A stretch of DNA of 13,487 nt, taken from positions 1-13,487 of the forward strand of contig JACUTP010000037.1 of NCBI GenBank assembly GCA_014859785.1, in the 5' to 3' direction. A model generated the notes under the pieces. The model had not been told where the DNA came from, searched no databases, and was given only the letters and a program-made list of their open reading frames with translations. Below are positions 1-8,023 of this stretch, piece after piece. A program made the translations under genes and the position numbers. The first letter of the stretch is position 1; each line of letters opens with the position of its first letter. The stretch is from Candidatus Methanoperedentaceae archaeon. GTDB lineage: Archaea > Halobacteriota > Methanosarcinia > Methanosarcinales > Methanoperedenaceae.

Positions 1-2
1 TT

Positions 3-137
3 AAATATAAGCAAATCCGGACAACATGTTCAATTTGTAATAACGGGGGTTATACATTGAGTAAATTAAATAGAGGACATCGGGTGTATCTTGAAGAAAA
101 CATCGATATCCGTGAAAACAGGTACCCAAATAACTAA
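3..137 (+). CDS. possible 3' end of an upstream gene (partial, unrecognised)
   Basis: The third frame is open from the window edge to a TAA at 135-137 (44 codons). Near its beginning it reads RTTCSICNNGG, a CxxC pair, followed by a charged tail ending RYPNN. A TTG at 57, preceded by GGGGGT at 45-50 with a 6-base gap, could instead start a 26-residue peptide. A competing reading is the first frame, open from base 1 to a TGA at 58-60, which would overlap that TTG by four bases (TTGA). I do not recognise either product. With so little sequence it may be non-coding; the upstream bases would decide. Confidence 0.25.
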   Translation, partial: KYKQIRTTCSICNNGGYTLSKLNRGHRVYLEENIDIRENRYPNN

Positions 138-141
138 TAGG

Positions 142-160
142 TATTAAAATGCTTTTATGT
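142..160 (+). promoter_or_regulatory. possible archaeal promoter for the aminotransferase gene
   Basis: AT-rich stretch with two overlapping TATA-like candidates, TATTAAAAT (142-150) and TTTTATGTTT (153-162). The first would place transcription start near 170, the second near 180, just at the Shine-Dalgarno sequence. This is inferred only from composition and spacing. Confidence 0.3.
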
Positions 161-177
161 TTAAGTTTTTAGAACCA

Positions 178-183
178 GGGGGT
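178..183 (+). promoter_or_regulatory. ribosome binding site that selects a TTG start
   Basis: GGGGGT lies 8 bases before the TTG at 192, the best-supported start for the aminotransferase. Directly after this site is an ATG immediately followed by a stop (ATGTAA, 184-189). That ATG is too close to the Shine-Dalgarno sequence to be favoured and encodes nothing. Confidence 0.45.
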
Positions 184-191
184 ATGTAAAA

Positions 192-1520
192 TTGAAAGGA
201 AAAATTCTTGTTGAGCCGCATGTTGACACCATAAAAATGCCTGATAACCTGAGGATAGGTCTTATGGTTTCAGAGCACAGGAAGAAATGCCGGAATTTAG
301 CGTGTAACTTTGATTACTTCGGATTTGCCTTCGGGCAGTCACCATTCCATGTTCCTCCTCCTATTGCACAGGCACTGTGTGAAAATGCAAAAAAAGGCCA
401 TTATTCCGATGCCGAGGGAATTCCCGAACTCAGGGAAGCCATTGCCGGATTTAATAAGCGCCATTTCGGGCTTGACCCTGACCCTGGAAGAATAATTGTG
501 GGTCCCGGCACAAAGGATTTAATCCATATTATTTTTGATATTGTACAGGGCGGTGTTATCATCCCTTCCCCGTCCTGGATAGGTTATTCCCCCCAGGTAA
601 AACTGCTTGATAAGCATTTCCACACGTTTCACCTGAAACCCGAGTTCGATTACAGGATCCAGCCTGCTGACCTTGACATGTTCCTGTCCGGACTTCCAGG
701 TGGGCAGCATATACTTGTACTGAACAATCCCCATAACCCTACCGGAATTGTATATACAAGGCAGGAACTGGAACAGATTGCAGACGTGTGCCGTGAACAT
801 GATACTCTTGTTCTTGCAGATGAAATTTATGCCCTGACCACGTATGCATCCGGGAATTTTACGAGTATGGGTCTTGTTTATCCCGAGGGAACGTTTGTTA
901 CAAACGGGCTGTCAAAGGACAGGTCATCAGGTGGCTACAGGCTGGGATCGTGTATCCTGCCAGATAATGATCCGGGAAATCTAAGGGATGATTTCACGAA
1001 AGTTGCTGCAACCGTGTACACCAATGTTTCCACACCAACACAATTTGCAGCAGTAACCGCTTACGAGCCGAATGAGGAAATCGAGGAGTATTTCATGATC
1101 ACAAGGGAAATACACAGGATTATGGGGGAGTTCATGAGCACGGAATTCAATAGAATAAACGGAATAAAAGCAACCACTCCTGAAGGTGGTTTTTATTTCT
1201 TTGCGGATTTTAATCAACTTTCAGGGGATTTACGAAGAAGCGTTGTCATGACATCCAATGAACTGATGGATTCCCTGATATCTCATCCCCACCACATTGC
1301 CACTGTAACGGGTGATGCATGCCTGCTCGAACCTGATGATTACGGTGCACGCATAGCTTTTGTGGATTACGACGGGAAGGAAGTATTTGAAAAGTTCAGG
1401 CTCAATCCGCCAAAGACAAAGGATGATGAACTTGAATTTGTGAAAAGGAACGCACCGAAAATGGTTAATGGAGCAAGGGCACTCAGGGAATATGTTGATT
1501 ATATAAAAGCGACAAAATAG
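192..1520 (+). CDS. PLP-dependent class I/II aminotransferase
   Basis: A 442-residue fold-type I aminotransferase that would transfer an amino group between an amino acid and a 2-oxo acid in the cytoplasm; the substrate cannot be told from sequence. Visible hallmarks are the Y71 and G76 region (HYSDAEGIPELREAI), the NPHNPTG motif at 179-185, D210 and Y213 in ADEIYA for the pyridine nitrogen and hydroxyl, the Schiff-base lysine K242 in NGLSKDRSSGGYRLG with R250 holding the phosphate, GGFYFF at 332-337, and a likely carboxylate-binding arginine R387 in YGARIAF. It is longer than the usual ~390-400 residues because of an additional charged C-terminal tail after about residue 395. The TTG start is chosen because GGGGGT sits 8 bases upstream. 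A permease gene follows after 7 bases, suggesting co-transcription and perhaps a shared substrate. The family call is firm; any named activity such as aspartate aminotransferase would be a guess. Confidence 0.93.
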   Translation: MKGKILVEPHVDTIKMPDNLRIGLMVSEHRKKCRNLACNFDYFGFAFGQSPFHVPPPIAQALCENAKKGHYSDAEGIPELREAIAGFNKRHFGLDPDPGRIIVGPGTKDLIHIIFDIVQGGVIIPSPSWIGYSPQVKLLDKHFHTFHLKPEFDYRIQPADLDMFLSGLPGGQHILVLNNPHNPTGIVYTRQELEQIADVCREHDTLVLADEIYALTTYASGNFTSMGLVYPEGTFVTNGLSKDRSSGGYRLGSCILPDNDPGNLRDDFTKVAATVYTNVSTPTQFAAVTAYEPNEEIEEYFMITREIHRIMGEFMSTEFNRINGIKATTPEGGFYFFADFNQLSGDLRRSVVMTSNELMDSLISHPHHIATVTGDACLLEPDDYGARIAFVDYDGKEVFEKFRLNPPKTKDDELEFVKRNAPKMVNGARALREYVDYIKATK

Positions 1521-1527
1521 CCACCAC

Positions 1528-2400
1528 ATGGTATGGTTTCTTTTCGCGCTTTTCGGTGCCCTGTTTGACTCACTGTTTTATATGCTGAGCAAGAGGTTAC
1601 TGAGGAATACAGATCAGTATGTACTTGCAGGCGGCGTGTTCCTCAGTTCGTTTGTTGTACTTCTTGCGGTTTCGCTCTACATCGGTATTCCGGGAATCGG
1701 GCAGGGTTTTTACGCTTCCGTGCTTGTTACTGCTGTGCTTAACGTGATAGCAGCGGTTCTTTACTACAGGGCCTTGCGTATCACTGACCTTTCATTATCC
1801 ATTCCAATGATATCATTCACCCCGGTTTTCCTAATTTTAACATCTTTTATTTTACTCGGGGAATCTCCATCCTCTTTAGGGATTGCCGGGATTTTACTGA
1901 TAGTTGCAGGCTCATACATACTGAATTCTTCAGGAAAAAGTACAGGTTTAATAGACACTTTCAGGAACATAACCGGAAACAGGGGTATTCTATATATGCT
2001 TGCCGTGGCGTTCCTTTTCAGTATTTCCGCGAATTTCGATAAACTCGTTGTAAAAAATTCTGACCCCTATTTTGGACATTCCATGGTGTTCCTGGTGATT
2101 GGAGCCTCCTTCCTGGTAATTTCATGGGTTAGAAAAAGCGGGTCACAGGTATCGTATTACAGGAATTTTCCCGGCTTTTTCATTGTGGGCTCTGTCCTTG
2201 CACTGGAAGCCATTGCTATAAATATCGCATATACCATGCAGATTGTTCCTTATGTGATATCCGTGAAAAGAACAAGCATACTGTTCGGTGTTTTATTCGG
2301 CGGTCTTGTTTTCAGGGAGAAAAATATTCATATAAAGGTGCTTGGTGCGGTTGTTATGCTGACCGGCGCGGTTTTTATAATTCTCTTTGAAAACCATTAA
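1528..2400 (+). CDS. EamA/DMT-superfamily membrane permease
   Basis: A 290-residue, very hydrophobic protein with about ten predicted membrane helices in two five-helix halves, the layout of EamA (drug/metabolite transporter) proteins. Both halves end in the typical EamA pattern: residues of the form SLSIPMISFTPVFLILTSFILLGE followed by a G-rich helix in the first half, and VISVKRTSILFGVLFGGLVFREK followed by GAVVMLTGAVFIIL in the second. Such proteins usually export small metabolites or amino acids, but the substrate is not readable here. The ATG at 1528 lies 7 bases after the aminotransferase stop with no clear Shine-Dalgarno of its own, so translation is probably coupled to the upstream gene. 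It converges on the fpo operon. Confidence 0.9.
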   Translation: MVWFLFALFGALFDSLFYMLSKRLLRNTDQYVLAGGVFLSSFVVLLAVSLYIGIPGIGQGFYASVLVTAVLNVIAAVLYYRALRITDLSLSIPMISFTPVFLILTSFILLGESPSSLGIAGILLIVAGSYILNSSGKSTGLIDTFRNITGNRGILYMLAVAFLFSISANFDKLVVKNSDPYFGHSMVFLVIGASFLVISWVRKSGSQVSYYRNFPGFFIVGSVLALEAIAINIAYTMQIVPYVISVKRTSILFGVLFGGLVFREKNIHIKVLGAVVMLTGAVFIILFENH

Positions 2401-2405
2401 CAGCC

Positions 2406-2446
2406 AGGTATGCTTACATGCCTCCACGCAGAATTATGTTTTTATT
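2406..2446 (+). terminator. possible terminator in the convergent intergenic gap
   Basis: AGGTATG (2406-2412) can pair with CATGCCT (2417-2423) as a 7-bp stem with one G-U pair and a 4-base CTTA loop, followed by a T-rich stretch (2434-2446, including five Ts). This would end transcription of the aminotransferase-permease unit. The stem also forms on the other strand and might serve the fpo operon, though no T-run follows there. The stem is short, so this is tentative. Confidence 0.4.
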
Positions 2447-2797
2447 CTAATGATGGTGCCCTTCTTCTTTCTCTGCCTGCCTGCGGTTATATGATTCCTC
2501 GCAGGCTGCAAGACAGCTCTCGCATATAGCCCTGGTTTCAGCACGGGAGTACGGCTCACCGAAAGTCGGAACACTGACGTCCACCTTATACATTGCTTCA
2601 TCCCTGGTACCGCACAGGTCGCACTTTTTCGCATCCGAAGGAATTTTACTGACATTAGCCTCATAACAGCTATTCAGGCATTCCTCGCTCAGGTTCCGCC
2701 ACGTACCTGCTGGGTACTGGGTTTTAACTCTCGGGTCATGCACCTTAACAGGGCACAGGGTCGGTCTTCCAACACCGCATAAATCACAATCTGCCAT
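2447..2797 (-). CDS. fpoO: F420H2 dehydrogenase subunit FpoO (Cys-rich small protein)
   Basis: A 116-residue soluble cysteine-rich protein at the 3' end of the fpo operon, where fpoO sits in Methanosarcina. It has ten cysteines: C4, C7, C15, C40, C44, C59, C62, C92, C95, C99. Two CDLCG motifs (4-8 and 59-63) and two related Cys pairs (ECLNSCYEA at 39-47, SCLAACEES at 94-102) recur exactly 55 residues apart, so the protein appears to be two copies of one CxxC...CxxxC module. This could bind a metal or an iron-sulfur cluster in each half; its role in the complex is not firmly known to me. The C-terminus is charged and ends in three histidines. The ATG is preceded by AGGAG inside the end of fpoN, with 4 bases between the two genes. 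Confidence 0.88.
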   Translation of the reverse strand: MADCDLCGVGRPTLCPVKVHDPRVKTQYPAGTWRNLSEECLNSCYEANVSKIPSDAKKCDLCGTRDEAMYKVDVSVPTFGEPYSRAETRAICESCLAACEESYNRRQAEKEEGHHH

Positions 2798-2801
2798 AAT
2801 A

Positions 2802-4265
2802 TCACACTCCTAAAACTGAGGCTGCATCAAGCGCCATCCTGACAAACGGCTCAGGATACACACCAATCAGAATGGTTCCTATAACTGCCAGGACAATCGC
2901 AATTACATACGGTGCAGGTTCATGTATCTTAACACCGTTAGCAGGCAGCACGTACATGTACCTGATTACACGGGCATAATAATAGATAGACAGGGCACTG
3001 TTTAGTATCGCGATAACCACTATCAACAGAAGCCATCCGCTCACCTGGCTTACAGCCTCGATTGTTATGGAATAAAACAGCACGAACTTCCCGATAAATC
3101 CTGCAGAAGGCGGTATTCCCGCAAGGGCGAGGAAAAATACCGCAAGTGAGAAAGCTGTAATCGGTGCACGTTGTGCAAGACCTGCAAAATTATCTATATG
3201 GTCTGTATTCCTTGCATTCTTGTTATCAGATAATACCATGTAACCAACAAGAGCCACGGCAATAAACGCGCCTCCTTTCATGAGGGCATGACCGAGTGCC
3301 AGGAGTATTCCGCCGGCAATCGATAACTGCGTTGCAACCACAAAAGCAAGCGCAATATAACCTGCCTGGGCTATAGAAGAATACGCAAGCATCCTCTTGA
3401 TACTTGTCTGGGATATTGCAACAATGTTACCATACGTCATGGTGATTACAGCCAGTACCGCAAATGCCACCTGCAGGTCCATGCGCAAAGCCACAAGAGC
3501 CAGTACGAGAACCTTGAATGCAGCCACGAAACCCATCTTCTTGGAGCCTGCTGCAAGCATTGCAGAAACCACTGACGGTGCGCCCTCGTAAGTATCGGGT
3601 GCCCACATGTGGAACGGGACAAGTGCCATCTTGAACCCAAACCCTGCAATCAGGAATACCATCGCAACCACACCAAGGGAGCTTGTTGCCATCAAGGGGT
3701 CTGCCTGGAAGACCTCCAGGATGACAGGGATGTTGGTCGAGCCTGCTAAACCGTAAACCAGTGACAAACCGAATAACATCAAAGCAGATGAAACAGAGCC
3801 TACCAGGAAATATTTTAACGCAGCCTCAAGGGAGGCAGGGTTCTTTTTCTCAAACCCTGCAAGCACATACGTTGCCATGCTTGCAAGCTCAAACCCGACA
3901 AACAGCGCAACCAGGTCATTGGCAGAAGCCACCACCATCATCCCGACAGTGGCAAATAGAATCAGGAAATGGTACTCGTCCTGGTTCCTGTTATCCTTGA
4001 AATAAGAAATAGACGCTATCACTGCCAGAAGGGATACCACCACGAATATTATCTTGAATATCTGGGATAAGGGGTCAACCGACAGTGCCTCATAAAAGAA
4101 AGTGTCCTGACCTTTTATTCCGATAAGCAGGATAAGGGCTGCAAACAACCCTGCTGCACTTATGTAACCAATAACATTCTTGTTCTTGACAAGCAGTCCG
4201 AGCAGGACAAGCAGCAGTCCGAGTGATGTCAGCAGTATTTCAGGTGCCAGTAATAGCAGGTTCAT
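2802..4265 (-). CDS. fpoN: F420H2 dehydrogenase membrane subunit FpoN (NuoN-like)
   Basis: A 487-residue polytopic antiporter-like subunit (about 14 helices) of the proton-pumping arm, homologous to NuoN/ND2. Visible markers are the TM5 glutamate E126 in FVGFELASMATYVLAG, TM7 lysine K212 in FGFKMALVPFHMWAPDTYEGAP and the TM8 lysines K242/K243 in AGSKKMGF, which together form the half-channel relay known from bacterial complex I. The ATG overlaps the fpoM stop as ATGA, with GAGGGG 8 bases ahead. FpoN lies between FpoM and FpoO, the usual Methanosarcina order. Length is normal for the family. Confidence 0.96.
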   Translation of the reverse strand: MNLLLLAPEILLTSLGLLLVLLGLLVKNKNVIGYISAAGLFAALILLIGIKGQDTFFYEALSVDPLSQIFKIIFVVVSLLAVIASISYFKDNRNQDEYHFLILFATVGMMVVASANDLVALFVGFELASMATYVLAGFEKKNPASLEAALKYFLVGSVSSALMLFGLSLVYGLAGSTNIPVILEVFQADPLMATSSLGVVAMVFLIAGFGFKMALVPFHMWAPDTYEGAPSVVSAMLAAGSKKMGFVAAFKVLVLALVALRMDLQVAFAVLAVITMTYGNIVAISQTSIKRMLAYSSIAQAGYIALAFVVATQLSIAGGILLALGHALMKGGAFIAVALVGYMVLSDNKNARNTDHIDNFAGLAQRAPITAFSLAVFFLALAGIPPSAGFIGKFVLFYSITIEAVSQVSGWLLLIVVIAILNSALSIYYYARVIRYMYVLPANGVKIHEPAPYVIAIVLAVIGTILIGVYPEPFVRMALDAASVLGV

Positions 4266-5764
4266 GTTATCACACCCCTCAGCACAGCAAACCTTAATAA
4301 CCGGTCTAAATGTTCCGCATTTGCTGTCATCATATTAAGAACGGAACCAGGGTTAAGCCCGAAGTAAATTACCAATAATACCAGCACACCCATGGCAAAT
4401 ATCTCATAATTCGCACCGTCGTGGATATGCCCGAGTTTTTCGTTATACGTCCCGAACATGGCTCTTTGCATTGCCCACAGGTGGTAAGCAGCAGTGAAGA
4501 CAATACTGAAAAGCGCCAGTATCACGAATGTCGGCAGGGTGAAATATGAATTCACAAGCACGAGGAATTCTGCAACAAATCCGCTCATTCCCGGAAGTCC
4601 GAGTGATGCCATGAAACCTGCCATCATAAGAAGTGCAAGTTTTGGCATGTGTTTTGCCAGCCCGCCAAGCTCGTGTATTATCCTTGTACCTGCCGAGTGC
4701 TGTATCACACCGCAGGACATGAAAAGCACGCCTGTTATAAGCCCGTGGGAGAACTGCTGGAACATTGCCCCGCTTATCGAAAGCGGAACAAGGGCTGCTG
4801 CGCCAAGTGTAACATAACCCATATGGCTGATGCTTGAGTACGCAACCATCTTCTTAAGGTCGCGCTGTGCCAGTGCAAGGAATGTACCGTACAGGATACT
4901 CAGTACCCCGATTACCGCCATAAGCGTAATCAGTATAGCAGTGGAATCTGTAAACGGAAGGGTGGGCAATATTACCCTGAACAACCCGTACCCGCCCATC
5001 TTGAGAAGCAATGCAGCCAGTATCACACTGCCTGCCGTTGGTGCTTCTACATGCGCGTCAGGAAGCCAGGTATGGAAAGGCACTGCCGGCATCTTAACAA
5101 GGAAACCGAACAGCAACCCAAGGAAAACCGCATCCCTGAGCATCCCGGATTCTATCAGGGAGTAGGAGCTCAGTAAGTACAGCATGTCAAAATTGAAGAC
5201 CCCTGAAGCCTGCCATGCATTAAAGTACAGGGCAAATATGGCAAGAAGCATCACAAGACTGGCTACATGCGTGTAGATAAAGAACTTGATTGCAGCATAA
5301 TCCTTTCTCGGTCCGCCCCAGATACTTATCAGGAAATACATTGGTATCAGGACAACCTCCCAGAAGATGTAAAACACGAAAAAGTCAAGGGAGGTGAAAA
5401 CGCCCAGGATCCCCACCAGTTCAAGTAGAATCAGTCCGTAGAACTTGTTTGCCTGCTCTGTCTCGCCCCATGCAAATATCACGGTAAGCGGAATAATAAT
5501 GGTCGCGAGAAGTACAAGGGGTAATGAAACCCCGTCTATGCCAAAGCTCAGGGATATACCGAGAGTCTGTATCCAGGGGTATGACTCATAAAACTGTATA
5601 TCTGTAACGCCGCTGTTAAAATACGCGAAAAGATACAGGGAAATAACAAGCGGTATAACCGATGCTGCAAGAGCCACTGCCCGTGCCTGCTGTCTTGTTT
5701 TTGTCAAAAACGCAATGATGGCACCTATTAAAGGAACAAGAATCATCAGTGAAATTAAAGCCAT
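4262..5764 (-). CDS. fpoM: F420H2 dehydrogenase membrane subunit FpoM (NuoM-like)
   Basis: A 500-residue antiporter-like proton-translocating subunit homologous to NuoM/ND4. E136 in FYIFWEVVLIPMYFLI corresponds to the essential TM5 glutamate of NuoM. K224 in FLVKMPAVPFHTWLPDAHVEAP and K255 in ALLLKMGGYG correspond to the TM7 and TM8 lysines. Later come the SSISHMGYVTLG and FSHGLITGVLFMSCG segments of the Mrp-antiporter fold. The ATG directly follows the fpoL stop, and its Shine-Dalgarno AGGAGGC lies within the last codons of fpoL, so the two are likely coupled. It overlaps fpoN by four bases. Confidence 0.97.
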   Translation of the reverse strand: MALISLMILVPLIGAIIAFLTKTRQQARAVALAASVIPLVISLYLFAYFNSGVTDIQFYESYPWIQTLGISLSFGIDGVSLPLVLLATIIIPLTVIFAWGETEQANKFYGLILLELVGILGVFTSLDFFVFYIFWEVVLIPMYFLISIWGGPRKDYAAIKFFIYTHVASLVMLLAIFALYFNAWQASGVFNFDMLYLLSSYSLIESGMLRDAVFLGLLFGFLVKMPAVPFHTWLPDAHVEAPTAGSVILAALLLKMGGYGLFRVILPTLPFTDSTAILITLMAVIGVLSILYGTFLALAQRDLKKMVAYSSISHMGYVTLGAAALVPLSISGAMFQQFSHGLITGVLFMSCGVIQHSAGTRIIHELGGLAKHMPKLALLMMAGFMASLGLPGMSGFVAEFLVLVNSYFTLPTFVILALFSIVFTAAYHLWAMQRAMFGTYNEKLGHIHDGANYEIFAMGVLVLLVIYFGLNPGSVLNMMTANAEHLDRLLRFAVLRGVIT

Positions 5765-7720
5765 CTAAGTGCCTCCTATTCTAAGTAAAATTATCAATAA
5801 ACCAACTCCAAGAAGCATTACCGAGATATAGTTGCGGACAACGCCTGTCTGTATTTTCTTAAGGACATCACCAAGAGATAGCAGTGTCCTGCTTATTACG
5901 GTATCAATCACAAAACCGTCGATTATCCTGCGGTCAACAAACTCGCCTGTCATGGCAGCAGTGCCGTGCGTGAGTTTTTCACCGATTACATACGACGACA
6001 GCCCTGGTTCATAATACCTGTTCAGGAGCAACTGGTACAGGGGATTCCTTCGAGTCACAATCCTGCTCATATCCACTATCCGCCTGTTGTATATCAGGTA
6101 CGATATCACAAGACCAAGGACACCCACGATGATTGGAAGCCAGAGTATGAGGGCTGAAGGATGGAATGCCTCGCCTTCATGGACTCCGATTTCCACACCC
6201 ATCAGCACAAAATTGGTTTCAAGATAGCCGTAGAATCCTGTCTGTGAGAACCCGAAGAACAATGCGAATACCGCAAGAATCATTAAAGGTACTGTCATCA
6301 CCGGGGGTGACTCGTGCGCGTGCCTGTCCTGGCGCGGTTTTCCCGAAAATGCCATGAACCACAGCCTGAAAATGTAAATGGAAGTCAAAAGCGCTGCAAG
6401 TATGGAGAACACGTAGGGAATCATATCGCCTGTAACATACCCGTATTCGTATGCACCCTCAATTATCGCATCCTTGCTGAAAAACCCGGCTGTCCCGATA
6501 TGTAAACCCGGTATCCCGAATCCTGCGAGTGCAAGTGCTGCTATAAACATTGTTGTGGCTGTGATTTTCATCTTGCCGAACAACCCGCCCATCTCACGGA
6601 GATCATTCGTGCCAACTGCATGGATTACACTGCCGGCGCACAAGAAAAGCAGTGCCTTGAAAAATGCATGGCTTAACAGGTGGAACATTGAAATACCGAC
6701 TGCCTTGGCGCCGAGAACCATTCCTGCCGTGCCGAGCGCGAGCATCATGTACCCGAGCTGGCTCACGGTTGAATAGGCAAGCACTCGCTTGATATCGTTC
6801 ATAACAAGTCCCATGGTCGCTGCAAAAATTGCTGTGAATCCGCCGATATACGCAACTACAAGCAGTGCATTCGGTGCTTCAACAAACATCGGGAACGTTC
6901 TTGCAACAAGGTAAACACCAGCCGTAACCATGGTGGCGGCATGAATAAGGGCTGATACAGTTGTCGGACCCTCCATGGCATCAGGCAGCCAGCCGTGTAA
7001 GGGGAACTGGCCGCTTTTACCAACCGCGCCCCCGAAGAAAAGCAGCGTTATAATTGTAAGCTGTGTCGGGGCAATGTAAGGTATTGCCGCAAACATGGAC
7101 TTGAACTGTAATATGAAATTGCCTGGTTCGAGACTGAAGCCAGTGTTGGTGATGACATTTGTCATGTTAACATACAGCAGGACAATCCCTGCAAGGAAAA
7201 GCACATCACCCACCCTTGTTACAAGGAACGCTTTCTTTGCAGCAGCAGCTGCTGTCGGTTTATGATACCAGAACCCGATAAGCAGGTACGAGCACAATCC
7301 CACAATTTCCCATGCCATGAAGAACTGGAGGATATTATCAGAAAGTACCACCGCTAGCATTGCTGCCGTGAACAGTGATGTTTCTGCAAAATACCGCGGC
7401 TTTGCAGGGTCGTGTGCCATGTATCCCACCGCATAGATATGGATGAGAAGGCTCACAAACGAGACCATCATCAGCATTACAACGGCAAGCGGATCAATCA
7501 GTATGCCGAAGTTCAGTGTTGAGAACCACTGCATCGACTGCTGGACACTCCCATTCGGGTAAATCTCAAAAAATGTCCCGAGGGAAATGATAAACGAGCC
7601 TGCAATGGCAGCTATCGGAAGATGGGCACCGCCAGAGGGTAGCTTATTGCCAAAGAACAGCGTAAGCACGAATGCAATTACCGGTAACAGCACGATTAAA
7701 GCAGCATAATCTCCGAACAT
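5765..7720 (-). CDS. fpoL: F420H2 dehydrogenase membrane subunit FpoL (NuoL-like)
   Basis: A 651-residue distal membrane subunit homologous to NuoL/ND5. The core shows E138 in FFMAWEIVGLCSYLLIGFW, K235 in GAVGKSGQFPLHGWLPDAMEGPT and H260 in SALIHAATMVTAGVYL, matching the channel Glu, Lys and His of bacterial NuoL. The SHAFFKALLFLCAGSVIHA segment follows. The C-terminal extension beyond about residue 490 holds a hydrophilic span and a final hydrophobic helix, as expected for the lateral helix HL and its anchor. The ATG is one base after the fpoK stop with a GAGGTGG-type ribosome site upstream inside fpoK. Length is normal and no damage is seen. Confidence 0.97.
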   Translation of the reverse strand: MFGDYAALIVLLPVIAFVLTLFFGNKLPSGGAHLPIAAIAGSFIISLGTFFEIYPNGSVQQSMQWFSTLNFGILIDPLAVVMLMMVSFVSLLIHIYAVGYMAHDPAKPRYFAETSLFTAAMLAVVLSDNILQFFMAWEIVGLCSYLLIGFWYHKPTAAAAAKKAFLVTRVGDVLFLAGIVLLYVNMTNVITNTGFSLEPGNFILQFKSMFAAIPYIAPTQLTIITLLFFGGAVGKSGQFPLHGWLPDAMEGPTTVSALIHAATMVTAGVYLVARTFPMFVEAPNALLVVAYIGGFTAIFAATMGLVMNDIKRVLAYSTVSQLGYMMLALGTAGMVLGAKAVGISMFHLLSHAFFKALLFLCAGSVIHAVGTNDLREMGGLFGKMKITATTMFIAALALAGFGIPGLHIGTAGFFSKDAIIEGAYEYGYVTGDMIPYVFSILAALLTSIYIFRLWFMAFSGKPRQDRHAHESPPVMTVPLMILAVFALFFGFSQTGFYGYLETNFVLMGVEIGVHEGEAFHPSALILWLPIIVGVLGLVISYLIYNRRIVDMSRIVTRRNPLYQLLLNRYYEPGLSSYVIGEKLTHGTAAMTGEFVDRRIIDGFVIDTVISRTLLSLGDVLKKIQTGVVRNYISVMLLGVGLLIILLRIGGT

Positions 7721-7721
7721 C

Positions 7722-8021
7722 CTACCACCTCAGGATATTAATCTTATCAAGGTTGATCGTACCATTTACCCTGAACAGCGCAACAAGTATGGCAAATCCT
7801 ATTCCTGCTTCTGCTGCTGCTATTGCAATTGAGAACAGGGCAAACACCTGTCCAGTGGCGTTTCCGCCAAAACTTGAGAATGCCACGAGGTTAATATTAG
7901 AGGCGTTTAACATGAGTTCTATACACATCAGGATTTTAATCCCGCTTTTCTGTGTCATTATCCCGTATGCGCCAATCGTGAATATTATCGCTGCAACTAA
8001 AAGGTATATGTATAATGACAT
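7722..8021 (-). CDS. fpoK: F420H2 dehydrogenase membrane subunit FpoK (NuoK-like)
   Basis: A 99-residue, three-helix subunit homologous to NuoK/ND4L. Its two membrane glutamates are in place: E35 in LMCIELMLNASNINLVAFS and E71 in IAAAEAGIGFAILVALFR, equivalent to E36 and E72 of E. coli NuoK. The frame could be read two codons earlier from a TTG at 8027 that overlaps the J2 stop (TTGA). The AGGAGG at 8029-8034 is only one base from that TTG but 7 bases from the ATG at 8021, so I take the ATG, giving MSLYIYLL. Next gene is fpoL after one base. Confidence 0.95.
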   Translation of the reverse strand: MSLYIYLLVAAIIFTIGAYGIMTQKSGIKILMCIELMLNASNINLVAFSSFGGNATGQVFALFSIAIAAAEAGIGFAILVALFRVNGTINLDKINILRW

Positions 8022-8023
8022 TC

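Noticed and set aside
2434..2664. Second minus-strand frame of 76 codons overlapping fpoO
   Set aside because: Alternate frame of a conserved cysteine protein, Arg-rich with no family features and no ribosome site.
6166..6776. Several plus-strand open frames across fpoL, and similar ones opposite fpoM, fpoH and fpoD
   Set aside because: They are antisense to strongly conserved complex I subunits, with no recognisable domains or start signals; shadows of the real genes.
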